DNA of 64,000 nucleotides from Chalciporus piperatus (lineage: Eukaryota > Basidiomycota > Agaricomycetes > Boletales > Boletaceae): positions 124,001 to 188,000 of the forward strand of contig JBBPTG010000009.1 in the NCBI GenBank assembly GCA_038093975.1, given 5' to 3'. The translations under genes and the position numbers were made by a program. Positions 35,447-45,608 of the stretch are shown here, piece after piece; position 1 is the stretch's first letter; each line of letters starts with the position of its first letter. The notes under the pieces were generated by a model. The model searched no databases and was not told where the DNA came from. It worked only from the letters and a program-made list of their open reading frames with translations.

Positions 35447-36963
35447 ATGGCAGAGTGAGTACAACTCCGGGACTGTGACGTTTGATTCATCTTATTCACA
35501 GGCGGGTGTTCAAAGTCGTATTGTTCGGCGTCACTGGTTGCGGGAAGAGCTCTATTATCAATCTACTCGCTGAAGAATCAGTGGCAGATGTATCAACAGG
35601 TGTGGAGGCTTGTACGAAGCGAGCCCGATGGTACTCTGTCTCGCTTGGGGGAAAGAAATTCCGATTATGGGATACGATGGGTTTCAATCAGGCCGAAACC
35701 AGAGACATCAACCCTCTTTCACCTTACGAACAAGCGCACACTCTCCTACGCAGCTTACAGGACGGCGTCGACCTCATTCTCCTTTGTTCCCGGAAAGACG
35801 GGATCAATGCTTCTCTTCGCAGTCTTTATTGGCTGCTCAACTTCTTCTTCTTCGACGGTCGGGCACAAATAGCCCTTGTCTTGACCCACTGTGACACGCC
35901 TGATCCAGGGTGGTGGGAGCGCAATAAGCACAATATCCGCCAGAGATCTGCCATCCCAGTCGATAGCCTTCCTCACGCATGCATTTCCGCAGTTCAGCCA
36001 CGAACCAGTGGTCTGGATGATCAATCCAAACAAGCCCTGGGGGCTCTCTTGGAAACCTATGCCACCATCCCTGTTCCCCTCCGTCTCGCGCTCACATCAG
36101 AAAGTGCGTCAGCCTTGATGACCCACTGCCAACTAAGCAGCCCCGATGCTACAGCATTGGTAGAAAAGTTCAACAAACCCAAACGTCCATATCATGTCAT
36201 CTTCTTCGGGGAAGCGGGTGTTGGGAAGAGCTCGGTCGTCAATCTCCTCGCCGGTACAAAAGTAGCGGAAGTCTCTCGCGGGATTAACAGCTGCACGCTG
36301 GATTCTCGTCGTTACAAGATTCACACGGGAGTCCACCAGTTCGTGATTTGGGACACTATGGGTCTTAACGGAACAAATCTTGGTCACAATGTTGCCGCGC
36401 AAGCCTTGGAGAACGTCGCTCGTTTGATTCGGGACTTGCACAACGAAGGTGGCGTTGACTTGCTTGTTTTCTGCAAGCAAGCCGGCCGCCTCTCCCCGAC
36501 GGAGTTGAACAGTTATAGACTTTTCCAAGACTTTCTCTGCGAAGGGCAAGTCCCGGTCGCTCTCATCATCACTCATCTCGAATCTTGCACGCCGATGGAG
36601 AGTTGGTGGGAAGATAATGGAGACGGCCTTCTCAAGGCCAACAAGATGAACGCGATAGGTCATGCATGCATCGCATCGCTTCCAGCGGACGATCCGATGA
36701 ACCAACAGCTCTTCGGTGACAAGCTCTTGCAATCTAGGCTATCGGTCCAAGCTTTGCTTGAGGACTCCGTTTCTCATGGCAGTTCGTTCAACAAAGAACC
36801 AGGGATTTGGGTAATGTCGTTCTTGAGAAAGATGGTGGGGATGATCAAGGCTGGAAATGTCTCGAAGCGGGATAAGATTACTGCCAAGAATCTCATGGAA
36901 CGTTGTGAGTTAGCCAAGGACCAGGCTGAAGAACTTATCAAGTTGCTCTATGCACGAGGTTAG
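35447..36963 (+). CDS. Tandem double-G-domain GTPase (copy 3)
   Basis: An 8-nt first exon (35447-35454, ATGGCAGA) is spliced over a 47-nt intron to 35502-36963, giving 489 aa that begin MAERVFKVVLFG. Two complete G domains sit in one chain. Domain one has G1 GVTGCGKSS at about residue 12, G3 WDTMGFNQ, G4-position LTHCDTPDPGWWERN and HACIS. Domain two has G1 GEAGVGKSS at about 239, G3 WDTMGLNG, ITHLESCTPMESWWEDN and HACIA. A helical C-terminus (MERCELAKDQAEELIKLLY) closes it. Tandem G domains can pair within one molecule, as in EngA or GIMAP8 (known analogies, not shown homology). It is a tandem paralogue of the gene at 41212. Confidence 0.8.
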
Positions 36964-37052
36964 TGCTCGTACCTTGCGGTGTATGTGACTTCTTCATTGC
37001 TCTCGGCAGCTCCTTGATACTTGACGTATCCATTTGGGAGAACTTTCACTAG

Positions 37053-37061
37053 ATAACGAGT
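37053..37061. repeat. Left target-site duplication of the transposon (9 bp)
   Basis: ATAACGAGT is identical to 40555-40563. It flanks the inverted repeat of the element exactly. Confidence 0.85.
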
Positions 37062-37074
37062 GGGGAGGGGCAAC
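37062..37074 (+). repeat. Left terminal inverted repeat
   Basis: GGGGAGGGGCAAC, the perfect inverse of 40542-40554. Similarity stops abruptly after 13 bp. Confidence 0.85.
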
Positions 37075-37091
37075 GCCACTCAACAAAGTGT

Positions 37092-37107
37092 GCGCTTATG
37101 TAAGCGC
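37092..37107. repeat. Subterminal hairpin in the transposon
   Basis: GCGCTTA-TG-TAAGCGC forms a 7-bp stem with a 2-nt loop, 18 bp inside the left inverted repeat. Such palindromes can be transposase sites or 3'-end signals. No matching copy is seen at the right end. Confidence 0.5.
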
Positions 37108-37204
37108 TTTTGACGGCACGAGTCGACAAGATCCATTGCGAACAAGAAATAATGGTATGTAGAGTAGTTTACAGTGAGTGTAGGGTACAAGTCAAGAATA
37201 AATA

Positions 37205-40113
37205 TCAATAAATCATTTCATCGTCCTCGTCACCATCAACTCCTCCTGTCTCGCAATCACCTGGACCCACTGAGAAGCCTTTTTCACCTACAGTTGCAGT
37301 CTCCTCGGAGTCGATGTCAACTGAGGATGTCCCAGCAGCGTGCGTTGCTGTATTCGAGCCCGTGGGTACAGCCTCTCCTCGCAGATACCGCTCTACAGCA
37401 GCCCTCAGGACAGTCACCTTCTCTTCCTTTCGCGAGGGCAAATCCTTTGCTCTCGGGACATCCGGATCGAAAGCTCGGTGCCAGCGGATCTGAAGATCAA
37501 TTTCCGCAACACGCATCTTCGCGAGGTTGGGAACAACAAGGATGGGGGTGAGTTCGTTGAGTTTCCGGGCGCGCTTTCGCTCAGCGTTTGCTTTGTTCCT
37601 CTTCGCTGTTTGTTGATCGTATGCAGCCTGTGCGAGACGGCGCTTTTTCTCGGCACCATTTGAGCTGTCGATGCGAGCTTGCTTGCGTAGATATTGTCGC
37701 GTTTTCTGGGTGAGCTTGTCTTTTATGTATGATCCTGTCTTGTTTTTCTTGTACCGAATCCGTGCGTTGAACTGGTCGAGCGACATGCGAGGAGCGCGTC
37801 TCGCAGAGATGCGCAAGGTGCCGAGAACCCCCTCGTTTGCATCGTTAGTCGTTTCCATGCGTGCGAGAGCACGCTGCCCTGGATTGGCTTGAGCAATGGT
37901 GCCTCCAGACTCGAATTCGGCGGAAAACCGAGCAAAGGTGTCAAGCGCGCCCTGGAAAAAAGCTGAGAGGAGCTGACGAAGGTGGGGATATTGCTTCTCG
38001 TCGTTTGCCATGTTCTGAACCACATAGAAGGCTTCGGGGCGCTCAAATGGCTGTTTGTCCAATGACGCCGTTTCGAAGGATGCGCTAGGACCAATGACAA
38101 GATCGGGATCGGCAACGAGGAGCTGGAGGTGATTCGCGACTCGGGAGTGAAGTGGACCAAGATCTAAGATGTTCGAGAACTGTCGCTGAGGGCCACGGAC
38201 TTGTCGCATGTAAGGGTGGCCAATGCAGTTTCCCCAAAGACTGAGGCAGGCCATTTCTTCAGCAGTTTTAGGGCAGAAAAACGCGTTGTAGACATTTTGC
38301 TCGATGTTTGTGAAGCACTGACTGTCCTTTCGGTGCATCAGAATCTCGAGATAGGATATGTAGATCGTTCGGTGGACAAGCCACTCGCTGGCGGCATTAC
38401 AGTGGCTTTGGTATCGAGTATTGCTGGTATCTGGCCAAGGGGAAAAGTATCCGAGGAGCGATTCGAGGTAAAAGCGCAGCGAGTCTTGTTGTCCCTTCTT
38501 GTCATCTTTATGCCGAAAGACTGCGCCAGTGAGATTGAGTGCTTTAACAGCACCACGTCCAGATAGCTGGAGAGCGCGAGACCGGGCTTCTGAGGAACCT
38601 CCAGACACTGCAGCGGCATTGTCTCGGTTCATCAGAAGCAGTGGACCCTCGATACCATTCTCGCCCCACCATGCTGCCATTCGCTTGTCACCCCCCTTGA
38701 CAGCGTTAAGCTCCTTATGCATACAACACCCCGCCCACACGAAGAAATCAACAGATTCCTTCTCCGTGGGTGTGAGAGTCGCGAATCGCTCCTCGCCAAT
38801 GTCAAAATAGACCTGGCGAAGACCTGTCTCTGTGCGGGCATGCTGCTCCGAAGAAGACAGCTTATCCCAGCAGTCTAGCCCACCAGCTTCGTTGATTGCG
38901 TGGTCGACTGTTTTGTTGATGACATAGGTGACATCACTGGGAGGTAGGGAGGCCAGTGCATTCTCCCCACGTACTTCTCTCTCGCACCTGCACTTCCATT
39001 CCAAGAATAAACGAACCAGCTTTTTTTGGTCTTCAGCATGGTCCGTTAACATCCCCTTCACCTTTCCCACAAACTCCCGCCAATCTAACTTGAGCTCCTC
39101 GCACCCTGAACTGTTGAAGACATTGTACATTCCCTGGATGAGCTCCTGCCAGCCATGCAGCTGTGTATCGCTTGCATGATTGAGCTCATGGGTGACTCCA
39201 ACAAAGCGTGTGACGTTCGCACCATCAGCGGTTGTGTAGGTGACGTGATGACCCTGATACTGTATGTTTTTGTGCGAGGTACCATCACTGCTGAGTGTTA
39301 CACCTGTTATATGTTATTAATATTGATAATTTAATATTGATGTTGTAGCCGACTTCACCCACCTTTCGCCCCTTGTATCTCATCCACTACCTGCAGGGTG
39401 GATGCAATCCCCCCCTCCCTCATAATCCGACCAATACTTCTTGTTGTGACCGAGCCCTCGACTGCGACTCCAATTGCAGAAGACACAGTGCGAATGACGG
39501 ACTCGACACTGGCCACAGGAACATTATTGTTGGCAACAAGGTCCCGGATGGCATCTCGCGCAGCATCAGGGATGATACCACCCTCCTTGAGTCGAAATGA
39601 AGTGCGCGATTCCAACCCGAATGCATGCTTGGCCTTTTGGACAGCCAGAGCAACAGCTCGTTCGTGCTGGACTGGTGCTCGTGCAACACGTTGTTGCAAT
39701 GCTTTCTTTGCCTTGGCGAGTCTTTCATTCCTTTCCTTGGCTTGTACAAGCTGAGCTTGCAGTTTCGAGACTGTTCGTGCATGGTCCACAGAGACACGCT
39801 CGGACTCTCGAGCACTCTTGCGGGATTCCTCGGCAGCGGCCTTCGCACGTTTTTCACGTCGAAGAGTATTATAGCGCTGTTTTTTAAGGTCGGAAACCTT
39901 TTCTTTCAAGCACTGGATAGGACCTGATGATCGTGCGGGCGGGGAATTGGTTTCCGAAGGGAGCTCGCCACTGGCTGGGGGAGAGGGAGGGATTACAGGA
40001 GGTGAATTTTCCTTTTCACCTTGAGCCCGTGAGTTGAGCTGTGCCAACTGCTTTTGTTGGGCCTTAGATCGCCTTTTCGTCGGCCTCCAGCGATCTCGGG
40101 ATCGTGAAGGCAT
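37205..40113 (-). CDS. Putative transposase of the 37.06-40.55 kb element
   Basis: Two exons (40113-39363 and 39303-37205, 59-nt intron) give 949 aa beginning MPSRSRDRWRPTKRRS. An in-frame ATG at 40200 would add 29 residues. The N-terminal 250 residues hold a basic coiled coil (LKEKVSDLKKQRYNTLRREKR onward) and a helical segment ending SIGRIMREGGIASTLQVVDE. After the intron comes TLSSDGTSHKNIQY, then GMLTDHAEDQKKLVRLFLEWK, and much later ETTNDANEGVLGTLRISARR. These are candidate D, D and E positions of an RNase H-type transposase (inference; spacing not verified). A basic helical region (KKRRLAQAAYDQQTAKRNK) and an acidic tail follow. No zinc finger is apparent. Its assignment as transposase rests mainly on its place inside perfect terminal repeats. 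Confidence 0.75.
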
Positions 40114-40541
40114 GGGCCAAATGCTCGAGCTAGGCCCGACGCGACGCGTCGTGCAACACCGATGATTGCTTACATAACCCATATCTGCAGTTCTCGACAT
40201 AAATGACACTGTGGAGGGCTATCTTCATATTTTTCTGACTGTTTTTAGTGACCTGAGACGTGTCTTTTCCCGGTGCAAATGCTTTGTCCGCTTTTATTTG
40301 CAATAAAATCTCATCGTGCCGATCAGAGAGCGTGTTTTTTACTCTAAGCAATCTCAAACCACGAGATTGCGTAAACCTAACGCGATGGATACAATGAGGT
40401 ATAACAAACATTCATTTTCTCTCCTATAATCTAGCCGTGAAAGTGAAATGTCCCCTCTGTAGAGAGTGGTACATTTGTTGCCATTCCTCACTCTACCGTA
40501 TGTGCACCGCCAGTACGCGCGGAGTTTAAAATCCGGTGAGG

Positions 40542-40554
40542 GTTGCCCCTCCCC
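40542..40554 (-). repeat. Right terminal inverted repeat
   Basis: GTTGCCCCTCCCC, the perfect inverse of 37062-37074. Confidence 0.85.
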
Positions 40555-40563
40555 ATAACGAGT
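40555..40563. repeat. Right target-site duplication of the transposon (9 bp)
   Basis: ATAACGAGT, identical to 37053-37061 at the other end of the element. Confidence 0.85.
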
Positions 40564-41211
40564 AACTTTTTTGATGGCGCTGCAACTCCACAGCGTTTGT
40601 ATACTGCATATCGCTGCTAGTATACTAACAGCCTCCCCTGCCAATATTGCGACCTATTTAGTGCAGATATTGTTACCGGACCATGATACGTAGTGCACGA
40701 TGATAGTCGGCATCTCCCTCGGAACAAACCTGCGAATGAATAATACTGAGTCAGGGGAAATTGTCAATGATTTCCTACTGTGATGCAACTTCAAAGGTCA
40801 GTTGAAGTCGTAGTTGATCCTCTTCCTCCCGCTAGCACTGATGGTCTGTCCTTCAAGACTGGTAGTGCAGTCGCGCAGTGTTTCGGCTTCATCCCAGAGC
40901 CGCTCATGAAAGTTTCATTGAATCCAAGATGGAAGTTGCGAGAAATACGACATTCGGCCCTTTTGGAACATACATGAGGCAGGGCAAGGGATTCGAATTT
41001 CAGCGACGGGTCAACACCCTCCCCCCCGAACCACAGAGAGCTAATCAGCTCGAATCAACCAATCCTTCGCCACTGGCAAGCCGTGACGGTAGACTAATCA
41101 ACATTGCTAGTCTCCCGAGCCGAAGAGTCGAGACCGTAGCAGTATCGTAAGCGCGCCATGAATCAAGTCTGGACTCTCCTTTCACTGCACCCTCTCCAGA
41201 TTGCTAGATCC
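40564..41211. other. Upstream flank of the second double GTPase
   Basis: Includes 40910-40950 (ttcattgaatccaagatgga and following), which resembles 35184-35225 upstream of the first double GTPase. This suggests the duplication unit included upstream sequence. An open stretch up to 41150 has no recognisable product. Confidence 0.5.
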
Positions 41212-42753
41212 ATGGAAAGCATTAATGGTGGCCGCAAGTAAGTCACTACAACATCAAATCGGTTTTGTTTGTCTTACCTCAATCGCAGGCGGGAGTACAA
41301 AGTCGCGCTGTTCGGCGTCACTGGTTGCGGGAAGAGCTCAATCATCAACCTTCTCACCGAGAAACCAGTAGCGGAAGTGTCCACGGGAGTGGAGGCTTGC
41401 ACTCTGCGAGCCCGATGGTACCCATTCACTATCGGGGAGAAGCAGTATCAGATATGGGACACGATGGGTTTTAACCAAGCCGAGACCAAGGACATCAATC
41501 CGCTTTCCCCTTACGAACAGGCGCACGCTCTCCTGCGAAACTTGCAAAACGGCGTCGATCTCATTCTCCTCTGCTCCCGGAAAGATGCAATCAACGCGTC
41601 TCTTCGAAACCTATACTCCCTGCTCAGCGACTTTTTCTTTGCCGGTCAAGTGAAAATCGCCCTGGTCTTAACCCACTTTGACACTCCTGACGAGCAGTGG
41701 TGGGAACGGAATTGCAACACCATCTGCCAGCGATACACCATACCCACCCATTCTCTCCCTCATGCATGCATCACCACTGTGCAGAGCGGAGACAACGTGA
41801 TGTACGCTCAGTCTAAACAAGCCCTTCAGTCACTTGTAGAAACGTACGCCACCAATCCGACACCCCTACGCCCAGGTCTTTCATCGCAGACCCCAGAAGA
41901 TTTCTCCGACAAATGCCAACTTAGCCTCACACTCGCCACCACACTAATAGAGCGATTCCGCTCACCCAAACGCCCATTCCACGCGATCCTCTTCGGAGAG
42001 ACAGGTGCTGGCAAGAGCTCAGTCATTAACCTCATCGCTGGGCATCCGGTCGCAGAAGTATCTCCAGACATAAACAGCTGCACGCTATCCTTTTCCAGTT
42101 ACGAAATCAACACGGGATCGCATCAGTTCGTTATCTGGGACACGATGGGTCTCAACGGAACCCAGCTTGGACACAATGTGGCCGTGCAAGCGCTGGAGAA
42201 TGCCGCACAGCTGATCCGCGAGCTTCACAGGCAGGGCGGGGTCGACTTGCTCGTATTTTGCAAGAAGGCTGGCCGGATCACCGAGACCGAACTACATTGC
42301 TATCGTCTCTACCAAGAGTTCCTTTGTGAACAGCAAGTCCCTGTCGCTCTCATCATCACCCACCTCGAGGGTCAAAAAGCATCGATGGACGAGTGGTGGG
42401 AACGAAATGGGAGCAGCCTCGTCAAAGATTACAACCTGAACGTGATCGGCCATGCTTGTATAACATCGCTTGCACAGGACGATCCCGGTAATCAGAGTGT
42501 CTACGGCGATAAACTCTCCCAGTCAAGGCTATTGGTTCAGACTTTGCTCGAGGATTCGATTTCGATCTATGGAAACACCTTTGCCAGGGACGAAGGAACT
42601 TGGGTCATGGCGTTCTTGAAAAAGGTGGTGGGGATGGTCAAAGCTGCAAATGTATCCAGGAGGGATAGAATAAATTGGAAGAACGTGAAGGAACGCTGTG
42701 GGTTGTCCAGGGAGCAGGCTGAAGAGCTCGTGAAGACGCTGTATCGACAGTGA
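41212..42753 (+). CDS. Tandem double-G-domain GTPase (copy 4)
   Basis: Exon 1 41212-41237 (MESINGGRK) and a 51-nt intron lead to exon 2 at 41289, for 496 aa; an in-frame ATG at 41158 could add 18 residues. The layout matches the gene at 35447. Domain one has GVTGCGKSS, WDTMGFNQ, LTHFDTPDEQWWERN and HACIT. Domain two has GETGAGKSS, WDTMGLNG, ITHLEGQKASMDEWWERN and HACIT. The two proteins share long identical runs (such as LSPYEQAH and VDLILLCSRKD), and the intron interrupts the same codon just before the first G domain. It converges on copy 5, only 143 bp away. Confidence 0.8.
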
Positions 42754-42896
42754 TCACGGCTTGCGATCATATCTTTACTCCTTCAATTCGACCTGGAGTC
42801 CGTTATCTAGACCACAGCTACTGGTTCATTTTACAGTATGTATATAGTACTAGATGTACAGCAGAATAACTATTGTCAGTATGCAACGAATCCTTT

Positions 42897-43538
42897 TCAT
42901 GGGTTAGAGCGAAGATTTCCGCAATGCTGTATGACTAAATCTCGAACGAGCTTCTGTGACTCTTCATACTTCGAGTCCAGAAGTCTCCAGGAGGGATGAC
43001 CTGGGTCCCATGTATTTACGCATACGTGACCAGTAAAACCAAATTGGATGGTGCTCGTCAACTCCTCGCCATTCGTAGCCCACCACTCCTCGACGGACCC
43101 ACGACGATGACCAAAGCCGGTAACGACGAGAACCAGGGGAACACCTCCCACGCAGAACGTCTTCCAGATGTTCCTCAGATGTGTTGCCTGGTCCTTTGCC
43201 AACCTCCCGCGGCGCATACAGTACACCACGAGGCTGACGCCCCCTGCGTCTTTCAAGTGCGCCTTGATGGCGTTCCAAGGGGACGGATGGTGTTCCAACC
43301 CGAGGGTATCGTAAAACCTGATCGTTATACCAGAAGAAAGCGAGTCAGACTTCTCGAGGGAGTCTCCTGAAATTTCGCAGAGGGGGATTGGATATTCGAC
43401 GACCGCTGCATGCGCAACGCTGATGTCGTCGCTCACAGAGGCGACTGGTTTTCCGATAAGCATATTGACAAGGGAGCTTTTCCCGACTCCGAGTGACCCG
43501 AGAATGAGTACATTCCGGAACTCTCTGCCACCTTCGAC
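42897..43538 (-). CDS. P-loop GTPase of the G-domain family (copy 5), 5' end unresolved
   Basis: The readable exon begins near an acceptor at about 43530 and encodes REFRNVLILGSLGVGKSS, then MLIGKPVASVSDD, G3 YDTLGLEH, G4-position VVTGFGHRRGSVEEWWATN and GHVCVNTW, ending CGNLRSNP. It is the most divergent copy: G4 lacks the acidic residue, HAC is HVC, and about 18 residues are inserted before the DTLG motif. No in-frame ATG precedes the P-loop, so a first exon is needed. A candidate ATG at 43673 gives no clean splice in frame. It could be a gene with an unplaced exon or a decaying copy. Confidence 0.6.
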   Translation of the reverse strand, partial: VEGGREFRNVLILGSLGVGKSSLVNMLIGKPVASVSDDISVAHAAVVEYPIPLCEISGDSLEKSDSLSSGITIRFYDTLGLEHHPSPWNAIKAHLKDAGGVSLVVYCMRRGRLAKDQATHLRNIWKTFCVGGVPLVLVVTGFGHRRGSVEEWWATNGEELTSTIQFGFTGHVCVNTWDPGHPSWRLLDSKYEESQKLVRDLVIQHCGNLRSNP

Positions 43539-44334
43539 GTAAGTTATTCAGCAGTGTAATAAAGACGTCTTATTACTCGCCCTATCTGAGCGGATGGAGG
43601 TAAGGACTGCTTAGACCCTGGTCGAATACAGAAAAGGATCTGAAATAGCCCGAGTAAGTTGAGCATGAATGCTGGAGAATGATTAGTGTAAATGAGTCTA
43701 GGCTCAAACCAAGAAGTTAGGTATAAGTCGGTCCAGGAGGGGGAACCCCGGAACACTGACCCTCAAAAACAAGGATGAGGCGCTTCTCGACACATATAGA
43801 AAGCTCCACGGAACCGGGTGCTGGAGTCCCGGTCTGGTCAGGAAGGTATGAGATCCTCATTTAAGTAGATTCTGATGCAGGGATGACCCTAGAGCAACAC
43901 ATGTTTGCCAACTCGTGTCTAGGGTACCCATGAATTTACGCTCGAATCTTGTAGGTTGACGGAGCTTAAAGCCTGGAGCAAGCCTTGAGGCTCAGGGTGG
44001 CGCTGCTGTGCCGCAGTGAGAAGACCTCCGTGGAGAAGTGCGGTAAGCACATCCACACAACACCCGTTCGCGTAGTGAATCAGGAAACTCGACTACCAGA
44101 AACGAGCCGTGGGGGTCGATCAGTGAACAATACTTCTTCGTATGGTACACCCGGGCAAAGTCACGACAAACGATAGATGGCATCTTAGATCTTAGATAAG
44201 AGCGAAGCCCATGTGTCACGTGACGTTTCACCTACCCAAAAGCAGGTAGGGGAGTCTGAAAATTCGAGTATAAGAACCGAATCAAACTTTATTGCCCTCT
44301 GAACATCGCTCTTTCTGATCGCCCACTTTCAATC
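43539..44334. other. Divergent intergenic region between GTPase copy 5 and the RRM gene
   Basis: It may contain the missing first exon of the minus-strand GTPase. The right end holds the RRM gene promoter elements listed separately. Nothing else is recognised. Confidence 0.45.
44216..44276 (+). promoter_or_regulatory. RRM gene promoter: TCACGTGA box and TATA-like element
   Basis: TCACGTGA at 44216-44223 and TATAAGAA at 44269-44276 lie 119 and 66 bp before the ATG at 44335. Order and spacing fit a fungal core promoter. Confidence 0.5.
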
Positions 44335-44986
44335 ATGTCTGCAAAAGTATACGTCGGGTGAGTCAACCCCTTCTACGTCTCCATCGATCGCTCACATCGT
44401 CTACTCTAGTAACCTAAGTTGGAATACAACGGATGACACACTCAGGCAGGTCAGTATCGGTCGTCCCACTCATAAAATTTACAAGCTCATTTTTTTTTTC
44501 TTCCTCCCCCCATTTCAGGCGTTTGGCGAGTTCGGCCAGGTCATTGATGTGCGCGATCCTGTCGAGGGATCTCCCCATCATTGCACAACGATGGGTCGAG
44601 ACTCCCTTCTTCCATTGTTTTGCTAAATCAATCTTTATTCATGTTCCCTTCGAACGATTGTGACGATCGCCCGATCTCATCTTCTCTCGATATCCAAACA
44701 GTCCATTGTGATGAAAGACCGGGAAACTGGTCGCTCGCGTGGCTTTGGATTCGTTACGTTCGGCACTACTACGGAGGCTGACAACGCCATCAATGGACTG
44801 CATGAGCAAGAGCTCGACGGCAGGCGTGTCAGGGTTAACCTCGCAAACGCTAAGCCCCCCGGCGGAGGTGGCGGAGGCAGCTACGGTGGTGGAAGTGGAG
44901 GTGGCGGCTATAGCCGTGGTGGTGGTGGTGGTGCCTACGGCGGCGGCAGTTACAACAGCGGTGGTGGTTACGGAGGAGGATACTAG
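44335..44986 (+). CDS. Glycine-rich RNA-binding protein with one RRM (copy 1)
   Basis: Four exons; the last starts at 44702 and the third ends at 44550, leaving a 151-nt intron that is long for this window. It starts [21 protein letters not shown] (RNP2 is VYVGNL), continues [30 protein letters not shown] (RNP1 is RGFGFVTF), and closes with a Gly/Tyr/Ser-rich tail of about 40 residues. Family knowledge: small GRP-type proteins bind single-stranded RNA and act in splicing, stress and mRNA fate. The long intron between RNP2 and RNP1 is where such genes often show regulated splicing. It converges on its paralogue at 45609-46542. Confidence 0.9.
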
Positions 44987-45608
44987 TGACCACAGGAAGA
45001 GTTTCTGACTGGCTTTGCGCTGAACCACCTTTCCATTTGTCGTGATTCGCATGCATGATCATTTCAATCTCTGTACATCAGACAAGTTGTTAACAGCCTG
45101 GGCAGATGTTGTTTGTAACCAAATATCTGACTTTTGTGTTAGTGTGATCGAGGTAGTACCACGCGGCAGCCTTGTGATGAATGGTGTGAATGCTCAGAAG
45201 CGTATTGGAGTGGGCAGAGCAACACCGAAAATTTTAGCCGAGTAAGATCCTTGTCGCCAACACGACGGGTAGTCCTCACGCCGCAACAGGAATTACTGAG
45301 ATCTCGAGCAGTTCTTTCAGAGATGCAAAGCATCGTGTGTTGCTTCAATAATACACAGGGAAGGTGAAGAAGGAACAAGAAAAAGGAGAGAATTGCGACT
45401 CGAGATGACAGGGGAAAAGAGCACTGATCCTACAAGTACAAACTACATTAGAATGGCACTAAATCGTGAATGGGACGAAGATAGCGGCACGATGACAAGC
45501 AATGCAGAAAAGGAAGGACTCGGGTAAGAAAAGAAGAGTTACCAGATGACTGCAGAAGTAATCAGGATCACGGTGAAAGTCGAGAAGAGCGATATAACAT
45601 ACAGACGC
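44987..45608. other. 3' flanks of the two convergent RRM genes
   Basis: Presumed 3' UTRs of both genes. No separate gene is recognised. Confidence 0.5.

Larger units (their letters stand above)
37062..40554. mobile_element. Intact 3.49-kb DNA transposon, superfamily unassigned
   Basis: The element is bounded by 13-bp perfect terminal inverted repeats (GGGGAGGGGCAAC at 37062-37074 and its complement at 40542-40554) and a perfect 9-bp target duplication ATAACGAGT. It carries one two-exon gene with an unbroken frame of about 949 codons. A 9-bp duplication occurs in Mutator-like and some Merlin elements, and 8 bp in hAT and KDZ elements. The encoded protein does not let me pick a superfamily. 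The intact frame and perfect ends suggest recent insertion. It lies between two tandem GTPase paralogues. Confidence 0.85.

Noticed and set aside
36133..36732. 199-codon minus-strand frame opposite the double GTPase
   Set aside because: Shadow of the second G domain on the coding strand.
37205..40113. The 949-aa gene as an ordinary host gene
   Set aside because: It lies exactly inside perfect terminal inverted repeats and a 9-bp target duplication, which fits a transposon far better.
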